Positions 22,740-35,459 of a DNA stretch of 64,000 nt are shown piece after piece. A program made the position numbers and the translations under genes. This DNA is from Datisca glomerata. Its lineage: Eukaryota > Streptophyta > Magnoliopsida > Cucurbitales > Datiscaceae. The notes beneath the pieces were generated by a model. That model saw only the letters and a program-made list of their open reading frames with translations. It searched no databases and was not told the DNA's origin. How positions within the stretch are numbered: position 1 is the first letter of the stretch; every line of letters starts with the position of its first letter. Location of the stretch: assembly GCA_003255025.1 (NCBI GenBank), contig QANY01004006.1, positions 57,196 through 121,195 on the forward strand, read 5' to 3'.

Positions 22740-24342
22740 GATATCAAATTGAAGCTTATTTAAAGACCTACAAGTACGATAGTTTTTATGGTTCTCAGTC
22801 TAGTTTCGTGTGTAAAAAACTCAGACTGTACAACTCTAGAATTTCTGGAACAGATGGATCGTGCCACGTGCATGTCAACTTCCGTAAGACATAACTACTC
22901 ACTCTGGTGGAACCACGTGTCCTATATGATATCAAATCACAGTGTAATTTCGTATAAAAATACAGGCATTGTGTGGCTTTAAAATTTTGGGAACAGACAG
23001 ATCGTGGCACACGTGGTCAACTTTTGTAAGGCATAACTTTTGACATGGGATCGTGGCGCGCGTAAGTCAACTTCCGTAGGGCATAACTTCTTACTCGAGT
23101 AGAATCACGTGGCCCGTTAGATATAAAATTTAGGCTTATTCTGAGACCTACAGGTGCAACTTTGAATTGTGCAACTTTGCAATTGAGCCAGGTTTTAAGA
23201 CTAAAAAACATGGAATGTGTAACTTTGTAATTTCTGGAACAGACGGATCGTGACACATGCATGGCAACTATCAAAGGGCATAACTTTTGACAGGGGTGGA
23301 ACCACTTTCCCTGGATGATATCAAATCGAAGCTTATTTAGAGAACTATAGCTGCAAAAAGGTTTTACAAATCGTAGCATAGTTTCATGTCCAAAAAATAG
23401 ACACTGTGCAACTTTAGAATTTCTAGTACAGATGGATCGTGGCATGCGGATCTCAACTGTCGTAGGGTATAACTTTTGAAATGGGTGGAACCACGTGTCC
23501 TGTAAGATATCAAATCGAAGCTTATTCAGAGATCTACAGGTGCGACAGATTTTACTTGTCACAGCCTAGTTTTTATTCCAAAATAATGGACTGTGCAGTT
23601 TAGAATTTGTGGAACCGATAGCTCGTGGCACGCGCAGGTAAACTTCCATAGGGCATAACTTTTAACATGGGTAGAACAACGTGCCCGTAAGATATCAAAT
23701 CAAATATTATTCAAGGTATGACAGGGTTTACCCATCACAGCCTTGTTTCTAGTGCAAAAAACGTTGACTTTACAGCTTTAGAATTTCTGAAACAAATGGA
23801 TCGTGGAACGCGCAAATCAACTTCCGTAGGGCATTACTTTTGACATGGGTGGAATCACGTGGCCAGTAAGATATCAAATCAAAGCCTACTCAAGGTGCGA
23901 CAGGGCTTATTCAGAGACTGACAAGTGTGATAGGTTTTACGCATCACAGTCTAGTTTCGTGTATAAAAAACACAGACTGTACAATTGAAGAATTTATGGA
24001 ACAGACGGATCGTGGCACGCACTTGTTAACTTCCATAAGGCATAACTTTTCATTCTGGACCTCGTGTCCCGTAAGATATCAAATTGTGCAGCTTTAAAAT
24101 TTCTTGAACAGGTGGATCGTCGTACACGCAAGATAACTTTCGTAGGGTATAACTTTTGACTCGGGTTGAATCACGTGGCCCTTTAGATATCAAATCGAAG
24201 TTTATTCTGAAACCTACAGGTTTAAGTGCAAAAAACATGGGATGTGATGTTTAGAATTTGTGGAACTGATGGATCGTGGCACACGCTGGTCAACTTCCAT
24301 AGGGCACAACTTTTGACATGGCTGGGACCACGTGCCCTGTAA
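22740..24342. repeat. Divergent, truncated monomers (second copy) and mixed array
   Basis: B 22740, short unit 22929, E-like 23120 and B-like variant 23318 repeat the series at 11965-12713. E 23506, A 23691, A/B chimera 23870, truncated D 24075 and deleted E 24187 repeat 16020-16854. Two segments that lie about 3.3 kb apart in the first region are thus adjacent here, showing that one arrangement arose from the other by deletion or insertion. Confidence 0.75.
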
Positions 24343-25775
24343 GATATCAAATCGAAGCTCATTCAAGGTGCAACAGGGTTTACCCATCACAGCCTAGTTT
24401 CAAGTGAAAAAAACATAGATTTTATAGCTTTATCATTTCTGCAACAAACGGATCATGGCACGTGCATATCAACTTCTTTAGGGTATAACTTTTGACATGG
24501 GTTGAACCATGTGGCCCGCAAGATATCATATCGAAGCCTACTCAAAGTGCGACATGGTTTACCCATCACAGCCTAGTTTTAAGTCCAAAAAACATAGACT
24601 GTGCAGCTTTAGAATTTCAGCAACAAATGGATCGTGGCACGCGCATGTCAACTTCTATATGGCATAACTTTTGACATGGGGTGGAACCACGTGACCCGTA
24701 AGATATCAATCTGAAGCTTATTCAAGGTGCGATAGAGTTTACCATCATAGCCTAATTTCAAGTCCCAAAAAGGATAGAATGTGCAGGTTTAGAATTTCTA
24801 CAACAAATGGATCGTGGCACGTGCAAGTCATATTCCATAGGGCATAACTTTTGCATGGGAGGAACCACATGGCCCATAAGATATTAAATCGAAGCTTACT
24901 CAAGCTGCGTCAGGTTTTACCCCTCACAGCCTAGTTTTAAGTAAAAATAATATAGACTCTGCAGTTTTAGAATTCTTGCAACAAATGGATCGTGGCACGC
25001 GCAGGTCAACTTCTATAGGGCATAACTTTTGACATGAGTGGAATCACGTGGCCTCTAAGATATCAAATCGAAATCTTACCCAAGGTGCGGCAGGGTTTAC
25101 CCGTGGCCGCCTAGTTTAAAGTCTAGAAAACATAGACTGTATAGCTTTATAATTTCTACAACAAATGGATCATGGCTCGTGCAGATCAACTTCTTTAGGG
25201 CATAACTTTTGACATGGGTGGAACCATGTAGCCCACAAGATATCATATCGAAGCCTACTCAAGGGGTGACAGGGTTTACCCATCACAGCCTAGTTTGAAG
25301 TTCAAAAAACATAGACTATGTAGCTTTAGAATTTCTATAAAAAATGGATCCTGGCACGCGTAGGTCAACTTACATAGGGCATAACTTTTGAAATGGGGGG
25401 AAGCACGTAGGCCGTAAGAAATAAAATCGAAGCTTATTCAAGGTACGACAGGGTTTACCCATCATAGGAAAGCTTTAAGTGCAAAAAACATAGACTATAC
25501 AGCTTTAGAATTTCATCAACAAATGGATCGTGGCAAGCGCAGATCAACTTCTGTAGAGCATAACTTTTGACATGGGTGGAACCACGTTGCCCGTAAGATA
25601 TGAAATCGAAGATAACTAAGGGTTCGACAGGCTTTACCCATCACAACCTAGTTTCAAGGGCAAAAAACATAGACTGTGCAGCTTTAGAATTTCTACGACA
25701 AATGGATCATTGCACGTGTAGGTTAACTTTCATAGGGCATTACTTTAGACATGGGTAGAACCACGTGCCCCGTAA

Positions 25776-25954
25776 GATATCAAATTGAAACTTATTCAAG
25801 GTTCGATAGAATTTACCCATCATAACCTAGTTTCAAGTCCCAAAAACATTGACCGTGCAACTTTAGAATTTCTGCAACAAATGGATCGTGGCACGCGCAG
25901 ATCAACTTCCATAGGCAATAACTTTTGACGTGGGTGGAATCACATGGCTCATAA
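25776..25954. repeat. Subfamily A monomer (exemplar, 179 bp)
   Basis: A-type monomers are defined by TTATTCAAGGTGCGACAGGG near the start, then CATCACAGCCTAGTTTCAAG, ACATAGACTGTGCAGC, TCTGCAACAAATGGATCG, GCGCAGGTCAACTTC and TTTTGACATGGGTGG. They lack the roughly 9 bases present in B-E between TTATTCA and the GCGACAGG core. This is the commonest type. It closes the HOR, occurs in runs of two or three inside HORs, and makes up almost all of 17149-19944 and 24343-27619. Confidence 0.9.
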
Positions 25955-26182
25955 GATATCAAATCGAAGCTTACTCAAGCTGTGACAGGTTTTACCCCTC
26001 ACAGCCTAGAAAGTCTAAAAAATATAGACTGTACAGCTTTAGAATTTCTGCAGCAAATGGATCGTGGCACGCGCAGGTAAACTTCCGTAGGGTATAACTT
26101 TTGACTTCGGCTGAATCACGTGACCCTTTAGATATAAAATTGAAGTTTATTCTGAAACCTACAGACGCGATAGGGTTTACTT

Positions 26183-26222
26183 GTCGCAGCCGATAAGGCA
26201 CCGTCGTAGCCGATAGGGCACA
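26183..26222. repeat. 20-bp tandem duplication
   Basis: GTCGCAGCCGATAAGGCACC at 26183-26202 is followed at once by GTCGTAGCCGATAGGGCACA at 26203-26222. It lies inside an E-like monomer whose middle section is missing, so the duplication may mark the repair of a deletion. Confidence 0.8.
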
Positions 26223-27619
26223 ACCTTTGATATGGTTGGAAACACGTGGCCCGTAAGATATCAAATCGAACCTCATTCAAGGTGCAACAGGGTTTACCCA
26301 TCACAGCCTAGTTTCAAGTTCAAAAAACATAGACTGTATGGCTTTATAATTTCTACAACAAACAGATCATAGCACGTGGAGATCAACTTCTATAGGGCAT
26401 AACTTTTGACATGGGTGGAACTATATGGCCCGCAATATATCATATCGAAGCTTACTCAAGGTGTGACAGGGTTTACCCATCACAGCCTAGTTTCAAGTCC
26501 AAAAAACATAGATTGTGTAGTTTTAGAATTTTTGCAAAAAAATGGATCGTGGGACGCGTAGGTCAACTTGCCTAGGGAATAAATTTTGACATGGGTGGAA
26601 CCATGTGGCCTGTAAGATATCAAATCGAAGCTTACACAAGTTGCGACAGGTTTCACCCATCACAGCCTAGTTTCAAGTCCGAAAAACATAGACTGTGCAG
26701 CTTTAGAATTTCTACAACAAATGGATTTCAAATTATGGCATATTCAGGGACCTACAAGTACGAAAATTTTTACACATCGTGGTCTAGTTTCGTGTGTAAA
26801 AAACATAGACTGTACAACTCTAGAATTTCTAGAACAGACGGATCGTGGCACTTGCACGTCAACATCCATAAGGCAATACTTCTCACTCTGGTGGAACCAA
26901 GTGGCCCGTAAGATATCAAATCTATACTCAAGGTGCTATAGGGTTTACCCATCAGAACCTAGTTTCAAGTCCACAAAACATAGAGTCTACAGCTTTAGAA
27001 TTTCTGCAACAAATGGATTGTGGCAGGCGCATGTCAACTTCCATATGGCATAACTTTTGATATGGGTGGAACCACGTGGCCTGTAAGATATCAAATCGAA
27101 GCTTATTCAAGGTGAGAGAGAGCTTACCCATTATAGCCTAGTTTAAAGTCCCAAAAACATAGTCTATGCAGCTTTATAATTTCTGCAACAAATGGATCAT
27201 GGCAGGTGCAGGTGAACTTTCATAGGGCATAACTTTTGACATGGGAGGAACCACATGGCCCGTAAGATATTAAATCAAAGCTTATTCAAGTTGCGATAGG
27301 ATTTACCCATCACAGCCTTATTTCAAGCCAAAATAATATAGACTATGCAGCTTTAGAATTTCTGCAACAAATGGATCGTGACATGCGTAGGTGAACTTCT
27401 GTAGGGCATAACTTTTGACATGGGTGGAACCACGTGACCCGTTAGATACCAAATCAAAAGCTTACTCAAGGTACGACAAGCTTTACTCAAGCTGTGATCA
27501 AGTCCGAAAAACATAATTTATGAATCTTTACAATTTCTGCAACAAATGAATCGTGGTACATGCAGGTCAACTTCTGTAAGGCATAACTTTTGACATGGGA
27601 GGAAGCACGTGGCCCATTA

Positions 27620-30600
27620 AGGCCAACTCAAGGTGCGAAAGGGCTTACCCATCACAGCCTAGTTCGAAGTCCAAAAAACATAGACTGTACAACTTCCGTA
27701 GGGCATAACATTTGATATGGGTGAAACCATGTGCCCCGTAAGATATCAACTCGTAGCTTATAAGAGACCTACAGGTACGATAGGGTTTACCCGTCCCAGC
27801 CCAGTTTCAAATCCAAAAAACACAGACTGTGCAGCTTTAAAATTTCTGGAATAGTTGGATCGTGGCACGCGCAAGTCAACTTCTATAGGGCATAACTGTT
27901 GACTCGGGTGGAACCACGTAGCCTGTATGATATCAAATCAAAGCTTATTCAAGGTGCTACAGGGTTTACCCCTCACAGCCCAGTTTCAAGTCCTAAAAAC
28001 ATAGACTGTGCAGCTTTAGAATTTCTGCAACAAACAGATCGTGGCACGCGCAAGTCAACTTCCATAAGGAATGACTTTTGACATGGGTGGAACCACATGG
28101 CCCGTAAGATATCAAATCGAAGCTTACTCAAAGTCCTACAACTTTTCACTCTAGAAGAACCACGTGGACCATAAGATATCAATTCTATCCTATTCATAGT
28201 CCTATTGGTGTGACAGGGTTTACCCATCGTAGCCAAGTTTTGAGTCCAAAATTCAAAGACCGTGCAACTTTAGAATTTCCGGAATAGACGGATCGTGCCA
28301 CGCACATGCCAACTTCCGTAGGGCATAACATTTGACATGGGTGGACCACGTACCTCGTAAGATATCAAATTGAAGCTTTCTCAGAGACCAACAATTATGA
28401 CAAGTTTTATGCATCACAGTCTTGTTTCATTTGTATAAATCACATACTGTACAACTTTAGAATTTTTTGGAAAAAACGGATCGTGGCACGCGCATGTCAA
28501 CTTCCGTATGGCTTTACTTTTCACTTTGATTAAAATATTAAATCGATCTTAATCAGAGCCCTGCTGGTGCGACAAGGTTTACACATTGTAGCCAAGTTTT
28601 AAAATTTCTGGAACAGGTGGATCGTAGAACGAGCAAGTCAACTTCCATAGGGCATAACTTTTGACTCAGGTGGAACCACGAGGACCGTTAGATATTAAAT
28701 CGAAGCTTATTTGGAGACCTACAACTGGGATAGGGTTTACAAGTTCTAGCCCTCTTCTGAGTCCAAAAAACATGGACTGTGCAGTTTAGAATTGTTGGAA
28801 CCGATGGTACATGGCACGCGCAGGTCAACTTCCATAGGACATTACTTTTGACATGGTTCGAACCACGTGCCCCGCAAGATATCAAATCGAAACTTATTCA
28901 AGGTGCAAAAGGGTTTACCCATCACAGGCGTAGTTCAAGTCCAAAAAAATTGACTATAGAACTTTAGACTTTCTACAACAAACGGATCGTGGCACGCGCA
29001 GGTCAACTTCAATAGGGCAAAACTTTTTACAAGGGGTGGAACCACGTGGCCCGTAAGATATTAAATTGAAGCTTACTCAAGGTGCACCGGGTTTACCCTT
29101 CACAGCCTAGTTTCAAGTCCAAAAAACCTAGACTGTGTAGGTTTAGAATTTCTACAAAAAAAGATCGTGGCACGCGCAAGTCAACTTCTGTAGGGCATAA
29201 CTTTTAACATGGGTGGAGCCACGTGGTCCGTAAGATATCAAATTGAAGCTTATTAAGAGACTGACAAATACGATAAGTTTTACACATCACAGTCTTGTTT
29301 CATGTTTAAAAAATAAAGATTGTATAACTTTAGAATGTCTAGAACAGATGGATCATGCCACGCGCATGTTAACTTCCGTAAGGCATAACTTTTCACTCTG
29401 GTGGAACCACGCGGCCCGTAAGATATCAAATTGAAGCTTACTGAAGGTGTTACAGGGTTTATCCATGACACTCTAGTTCCAAGTTTAAAAAGCATAGACT
29501 TTGCAGCTTTAGAATTTCTGTAACAAATTGTTCGTGGCACGCACAGTTCAACTTCTATAATGAATAACTTTTGACATGGGTGGAATCGCGTGGCTCGTAA
29601 GATATCAAATTGAAGCTTACTGAAGGTGTGATAGGGTTTACCCATTACACTCCAGTTCTAAGTCCAAAAAACATAGACTGTGCAGTTTTAGAATTTCTAT
29701 AACAAATTGATCGTGGCACGCGTAGTTCAATTTCTATATTGCATAACTTTTAGAAAGAGTGGAACCACGTGGCCCGTAAGATATCAAATTGAAGCTTATT
29801 AAGAGACTTACGCGTGTGACAGGGTTTACCAATCATAGCCAATTTTTGTGACAAAAATTCAAAGACAGTGCAACTTTAGAATACCTGGAACAGACGGTTT
29901 GTGGCAGGCGCGTGCTAACTTCCGTAGGGCATAACATTTGACATGGGTGGAACCACGTGCCCTATGAGATATCAAATCAATGCTTCATTCGAGACCTAGA
30001 GGTGCCACACGGTTTACCCATCACAACCTAGTTTTGAATCCAAAGAACACAGACTGTGGAGCTTTAAAATTTTTGGAATAGGTGGATCGTGGCACGCGCA
30101 TATCAACTTTCGTTGGGCATAACTTTTGACGTGGCCTGTTATATATCAAATCGATGCTTATTCTGAAATCTACATGTGATATAGGATTTATTTGTCGCGA
30201 CCCAGTTTTGTGTCCAAAAAAATGGATTGTGCAGTTTAGAATTTATGGAACCGATAGATCGTGGCACGCGCAGTTCAACTTTCATAGGGCCTAACTTTCC
30301 ACATGGGTGGAACCACGTGTCCCGCGAGACGCGACAGGCTTTACCCATCACAGCCGAATTCCAAGTCCAGAAAACATAGACTGTGCAGCTTTAGAATTTC
30401 TACAACAATTGATTGTGGCACGCGCTGTTCAACTTCTATAGGGCATAACTTTCCATATGGGTGGAACAACATGCCCCGTAAGATATCGAATTGAAGCTTA
30501 TTCGAAGACCTAAAAGTTTTTACGCATCGTAGTCTAGTTTTTACACATCGTAGTCTAGCATCGTGTGTAAAAAACATAGACTATAAAACTTTAGAATTTC

Positions 30601-31577
30601 TAGAACAGATAGATCGTGGCACGTGCATGTCAACTTCCGTAAGGCATAACTTCTCACTCTGGTGGAACCACGTGGCCGGTAATATATCAAATCTATCTTA
30701 TTCGGAGTCCTACGGGGGTAAAAGGGTTTACCCATCGTAACCAAGTTTAGAGACTAAAATTCAATGACCGTGCAACTTTAGAATTTCTGGAATAGACGGA
30801 TCGTGGCACGCGCATACCAACTTCTGTAAGGCACAACATTTGACATGGGTGGTACCACATGACCCGTAAGATATCAAATCAAAGCTTATTTAAGGTGCGA
30901 CAGAGTTTATTTATCATAGGCTAGTTTCATGTCCCAAAAACATGTACTGTGCAGCTTTAAAATTTCTAGAACAAATGGATCGGGACACGCATAAGTCAGC
31001 TTCCATAGTGCATAACTGTTGACATGGGAGGAACCACATGGCCCGTAAGATATCAAATCAAAGCTTACTCAAGTTGTGATATGTTTTAGCCATCACAACC
31101 CAGTTTCAGGTCCGAAAAATATAGACTGTGTAGCTTTAGAATTTCTACAACATGTAGATCGTGGGACACACATTTCAACTCCTGTAGGGTATAAATTTTG
31201 ACATGGGAGGAACCACGTGCCCCGTAAGATATCAAATTGAAGCTTATTTAGAGACCTACAAGTACAAAAATTTTTAGGCATTGTATTCTAGTTTCGTGTG
31301 TAAAAAACATAGACTGTACAACTCTAGAATTTGTAGAACAGACAGATTGTGGCACTTGCATGTCACTCTGGTGGAACCAAGTGGCCCGTATGATATCAAA
31401 TCTATCTTATTCAGAGTCGCACTAGTGAGACAGGGTTTACCCATCGTAGCCAAGTTTTGAGTCTAAAATTCAAGGACCGTGCAACTTTAGAGTTTTGGAA
31501 TAGTCGGATCGTGGCACGCGCATGCTAACTTTTGTAAGGCATAACGTTTGACATGGGTGATACCACGTGACCCGTAA
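27620..31577. repeat. Mixed block, duplicated at about 49740-52930
   Basis: C 3' fragment 27690, D 27741, A 27929, shortened A/B 28107, C 28170, B 28356, C/D about 28537, E 28691, A 28880, A 29057, B 29236, A 29420, A 29600, C-like 29778, D 29969, E 30151, short A 30328, B 30481, C 30672, A 30868, A 31048, B 31228, C 31391. The offset to the second copy falls from 22072 to 21480, 21454 and 21429, so one or both copies have accumulated indels. Confidence 0.75.
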
Positions 31578-34500
31578 GGTATCAAATCGATGTTTATTCA
31601 AGGTGCGACAAGTTTACCCATCATAGCCAAGTTTTAAGTCCCCAAAACATAGACTATGCAGCTTTAGAACTTTCTACAACAAAGGGATCTTGGCACGCAC
31701 AGGTCAACTTCTATAGGGAATAACTTTTGACATTGGTGAAATCACGTGGCCTGTAAGATATCAAATCGAAAGCTTACTAAGGGTGCGATAGGGTTTACCC
31801 ATGACATCCTAGTTCCAAGTCTAAAAAACATAGACTGTGCTGCTTTAGAATTTTTGCAACAAATTGATTATGGCACGCGTAGTTCAATTTCTGTAGGGCA
31901 TGTAAGATATCAAACTGAAGCTTATTTAGAGACCTACAAGTACAATAGTTTTTAGGCATGGTAGTCTAGTTTTAGAATAGAGGGATTGTGGCACGTGAAT
32001 GTCAACTTCCGTAAAGCATAACTTCTCACTCTAATGGAACCCCGTGGCCTGTAAGATATCAAATCTATCTTATTTAGTCTCCTACTGGTGCGACATAGTT
32101 TACCCATCGTAGCCAAGTTTTGAGTCTAAAATTCAAAGACCGTGCAACTTTAGAATTTTCAGAATAGACGGATCGTGGCACGCGCATACCAACTTCTGTA
32201 GGGCATAACATTTGACATACGGTTTACCCATCGCAGCCCAGCATTGAGTCCAAAAAACAAGGACTGTGGAGTTTATTATTTGTGGAAGAGATGGATCGTG
32301 GCACGTGCTGGTCAACTTCCATACGACATAACTTTTGACATGGGTGGAACCACATGGCTCGTATGATATCAAATCGAAGCTTATTCAAGGTGCAACAGGT
32401 TTTACCCATCACGACCTAGTTTCAAGTCCAAAGAAGATATGGGTGAACTTCTGTAGAACATAACTTTTGACATGGGTGGAACCACGTGGCCCATAAGATA
32501 TGAAATTGAATCTTATTTAGAGACCTACAACTTTTCACTCTAGTGGAACTACGTTGCTCGTAAGATATCAAATCTATCTTATTTAGAGTCATATATATGC
32601 GACAGGGTTTACCCATCGTAGCCAAGTTTTGAGTCCAAAATTCAAATAACATGCAACTTTAGAAGTTCCAAAATAGACGGATCGTGGCACGTGCATGCCA
32701 ACTCCCGTAGGGCATAACATTTGAAGCTTATTAGAAGAACGACAATTACGATAGGTTTTACGCATCACAGTCTTTTTTAATTTGTAAAAAACACAGACGG
32801 TACAACTTTAGAATTTCTAGAACAGACGTATTGTGGCACGCGCATGTCAACTTCTATAAGGTATAACTTTTCACTTTGGTGGAACCATGTGGGCTGTGAG
32901 ATATCAAAGCGATCTTATTTAGAGCCCTACTGGTGTGATAGGGTTTACCCATTGTAGGCAAGGTTTGAGCCCGTAATTCAAATACCGTGCAACTTTATAA
33001 TTTCTGGATCAGACGAATCGTGCCACACGCATGCTAACTTCCGTAGGGCATAACATTTGACATGGGTGGAATCACGTGCCCTGTAAGATATCAAATAAAT
33101 GCTTAATCAGAGAGCCACAGGTGCGGTAAGGTTTACCCTTCATAGCCCAGTTTTGTATCCAAAGAACACAGACTGTACAACTTTAAAATTTTTGGAACAG
33201 GTGGATCATGGCGCGCGCAAGTCAACTTTCGTAGGGCATAACTTTTGACTCGGGTGGAACAATGGGGCCCGTTGGATATCAAATCGAAGCTTATTCTAAG
33301 ATCTATAGGTACGACAAGATTTACCAATTGTAGACTTGTTTTCCGTCCAAAATAATGGACTGTGCATTTTAGAATTTGTGGGACTGATGGATCTTGACAC
33401 GCGCAGGTCAACTTTCATTGGGCATTACTTTTGAGATGGGTGGAACTTTTGACCAGCTGCAGGTGCAATAGGGTTTACCAGCTGCAGCGCAATTTCGAAT
33501 CCAAAGAACACAGAGTGTGTAGCTTTAAAATTTCTGGAAAAGGTGGATCGTGGCACGCGTAAGTCAGCTTCTGTAGGGCATAACTTTTGACTCGGGTGGA
33601 ACCACGTGGTCCGATAGATATCAAATCGAAGCTTATTCTGAGACCTACAGGTGCAATAGGGTTTACCAGCTGTAGCCCAGTTTTGAGTCCAAAAAACATA
33701 GACTGTGCAGTTTAGAATTTATGGAACCGATGGATCGTGGCACAAGCATGTGAACTTCCATAGAGCATAACTTTTGACATGGGTTGAACCACGTGGCCCG
33801 TAAGAAGTCAAATCGAAGCTTATTCAAGGTGCGACGGGGTTTACCCCTCACACCCTAGATTCAAGTCCAAAAAACATAGACTGTACAGCTTTAGAATTTT
33901 TACAACAAATAGATCATGGCATGCGCAAGTCAACTTCTATAGGGCATACCTTTTGACATGGGTGGAACAATGTGGCCTGTAATATATCAAATCGAACCTT
34001 ACTAGAGGTGCGACAGGGTTTACGCATCACACCCTTGTTTCATGTAAAAAAACATAGACTCTGCAGCTTTAGAATTTCTGCAACAAATGGATCATGGCCT
34101 GCGCAGGCCAACTTCTATAGAGCATAACTTTTGAAATGGGTGGAACCCTGTAAGATATCAAATCGAAGCTTATTCTGAGACCTAAAACTACGAAGCATCG
34201 CAGTCTCATTTCATGTGTAAAAAACACAGATTGTACAACTTTAGAATTTCTGGAACAGGCGAATCGTGGCACACGCATGTCAACTTCCGTAAGGCATAAC
34301 TTCTCACTCTGGTGGAACAACGTGGCCCGTAAGATATCAAATCATTCTTATTCAGAGTCCTACTGGTGCGACATGGTTTACCCAACTTATTCATGTTTTG
34401 AGTCCAAAATTCAAAGTCCGTGCAACTTTTGAAGTTTCAGAACAGACTAATCGTGCCCTGTAAGATATCAAATCGATGATTCATCAGCGACCTACGAGTG

Positions 34501-35459
34501 AGACAGTGTTTGCCCGTCAGATCCCAGTTTCAAATCCAAAGAACACAGACTATGCAGCTTTAAAATTTCTGGAACAAGTGGATCGTGGCACGCACAAGTC
34601 AGCTTCCGTTGGGCATAACCTTTGACTCAGGTGTAACCATGTGGCCCATCGAAGCTTACCCATTGCAGCCCAGCTTTGAGTCTAATAAACATGGACTGTG
34701 AAGTTTTGAATACTGGAACCGATGGATGGTGGCACACGCATGTCAACTTCTGTAAGGCATAACTTTTCACTTTGGTGGAACCATGTGGCCCATGAGATAT
34801 CAAAACGATCTTATTCAGAGACTTACTGTTACGACATGGTTTACCCATTGTAGCCAAGTTTTGAGTCCAAAATTCAAATACCGTGTAACTTTAGAATTTC
34901 TAGAATAGACAGATCGTGCCACGCGCATGCGAACTTCCGAAGGGCATAACATTTGACATGGGCGGAACCTCATGCCCCATAGGATATCAAATCGATGCTT
35001 CATCAAATACCTACAGGTGCGACAGAGTTTACCCATCATAGCCCACAGATTGTACAACTTTAAAATTTCTGGAACAGGTGGATCGTGGCACACGCATGTA
35101 AACTTCTGTAGAGTATAACTTTGACTCGGGTGGAACCACGAAGCTCGTTAGATACCAAATCGAAGCACATACTGAGACCTATAGGTGCGAGATGGTTTAC
35201 CCGTCACAACCTAGTTTTGAGTCCAAAAAACATGGACTGTGCAGGTCAACTTCCATAGGGCATAACTTTTGACATTGGTGAAACCACATGGCCTGTATGA
35301 TGTCAAATCGTAGCTCATTCAAGGTGCAACAGGGTTTACCCACAGCCCAATTTCAAGTCCAGAAACCAAAGACCGTGCAGCTTTGGAATTTCTGAAAAAA
35401 AATGGATCGTGGCACGTGCAGGTCAACTTCTATATGGCATAACTTTTGACATGGGTTGA
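31578..35459. repeat. Mixed block with frequent truncations
   Basis: A, A, B and C run from 31578 to 32214. A C/E chimera at about 32215 joins CATTTGACAT to ACGGTTTACCC. A B monomer at 32498 is only about 70 bp. B 32724, C 32912, D 33085 and E 33277 follow in order. A D at about 33440 is truncated at its start, with the 11-bp word ACCAGCTGCAG at 33452 and again at 33477. E, A, A, short B, C, D, short E, C, D, E and A complete the block. Confidence 0.7.

Larger units (their letters stand above)
24343..27619. repeat. Second nearly pure subfamily A array
   Basis: About eighteen A monomers with starts such as 24343, 24522, 24702, 25241, 25419, 25598, 25776 and 25955. Exceptions are an E-like unit at about 26132 with a 20-bp duplication, a B insert at about 26730-26915 and fragments at 27470-27619. 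The part 24700-25700 matches 17350-18310, and 26911-27460 matches 18541-19100, so this block and 17149-19944 share an origin. Confidence 0.8.
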
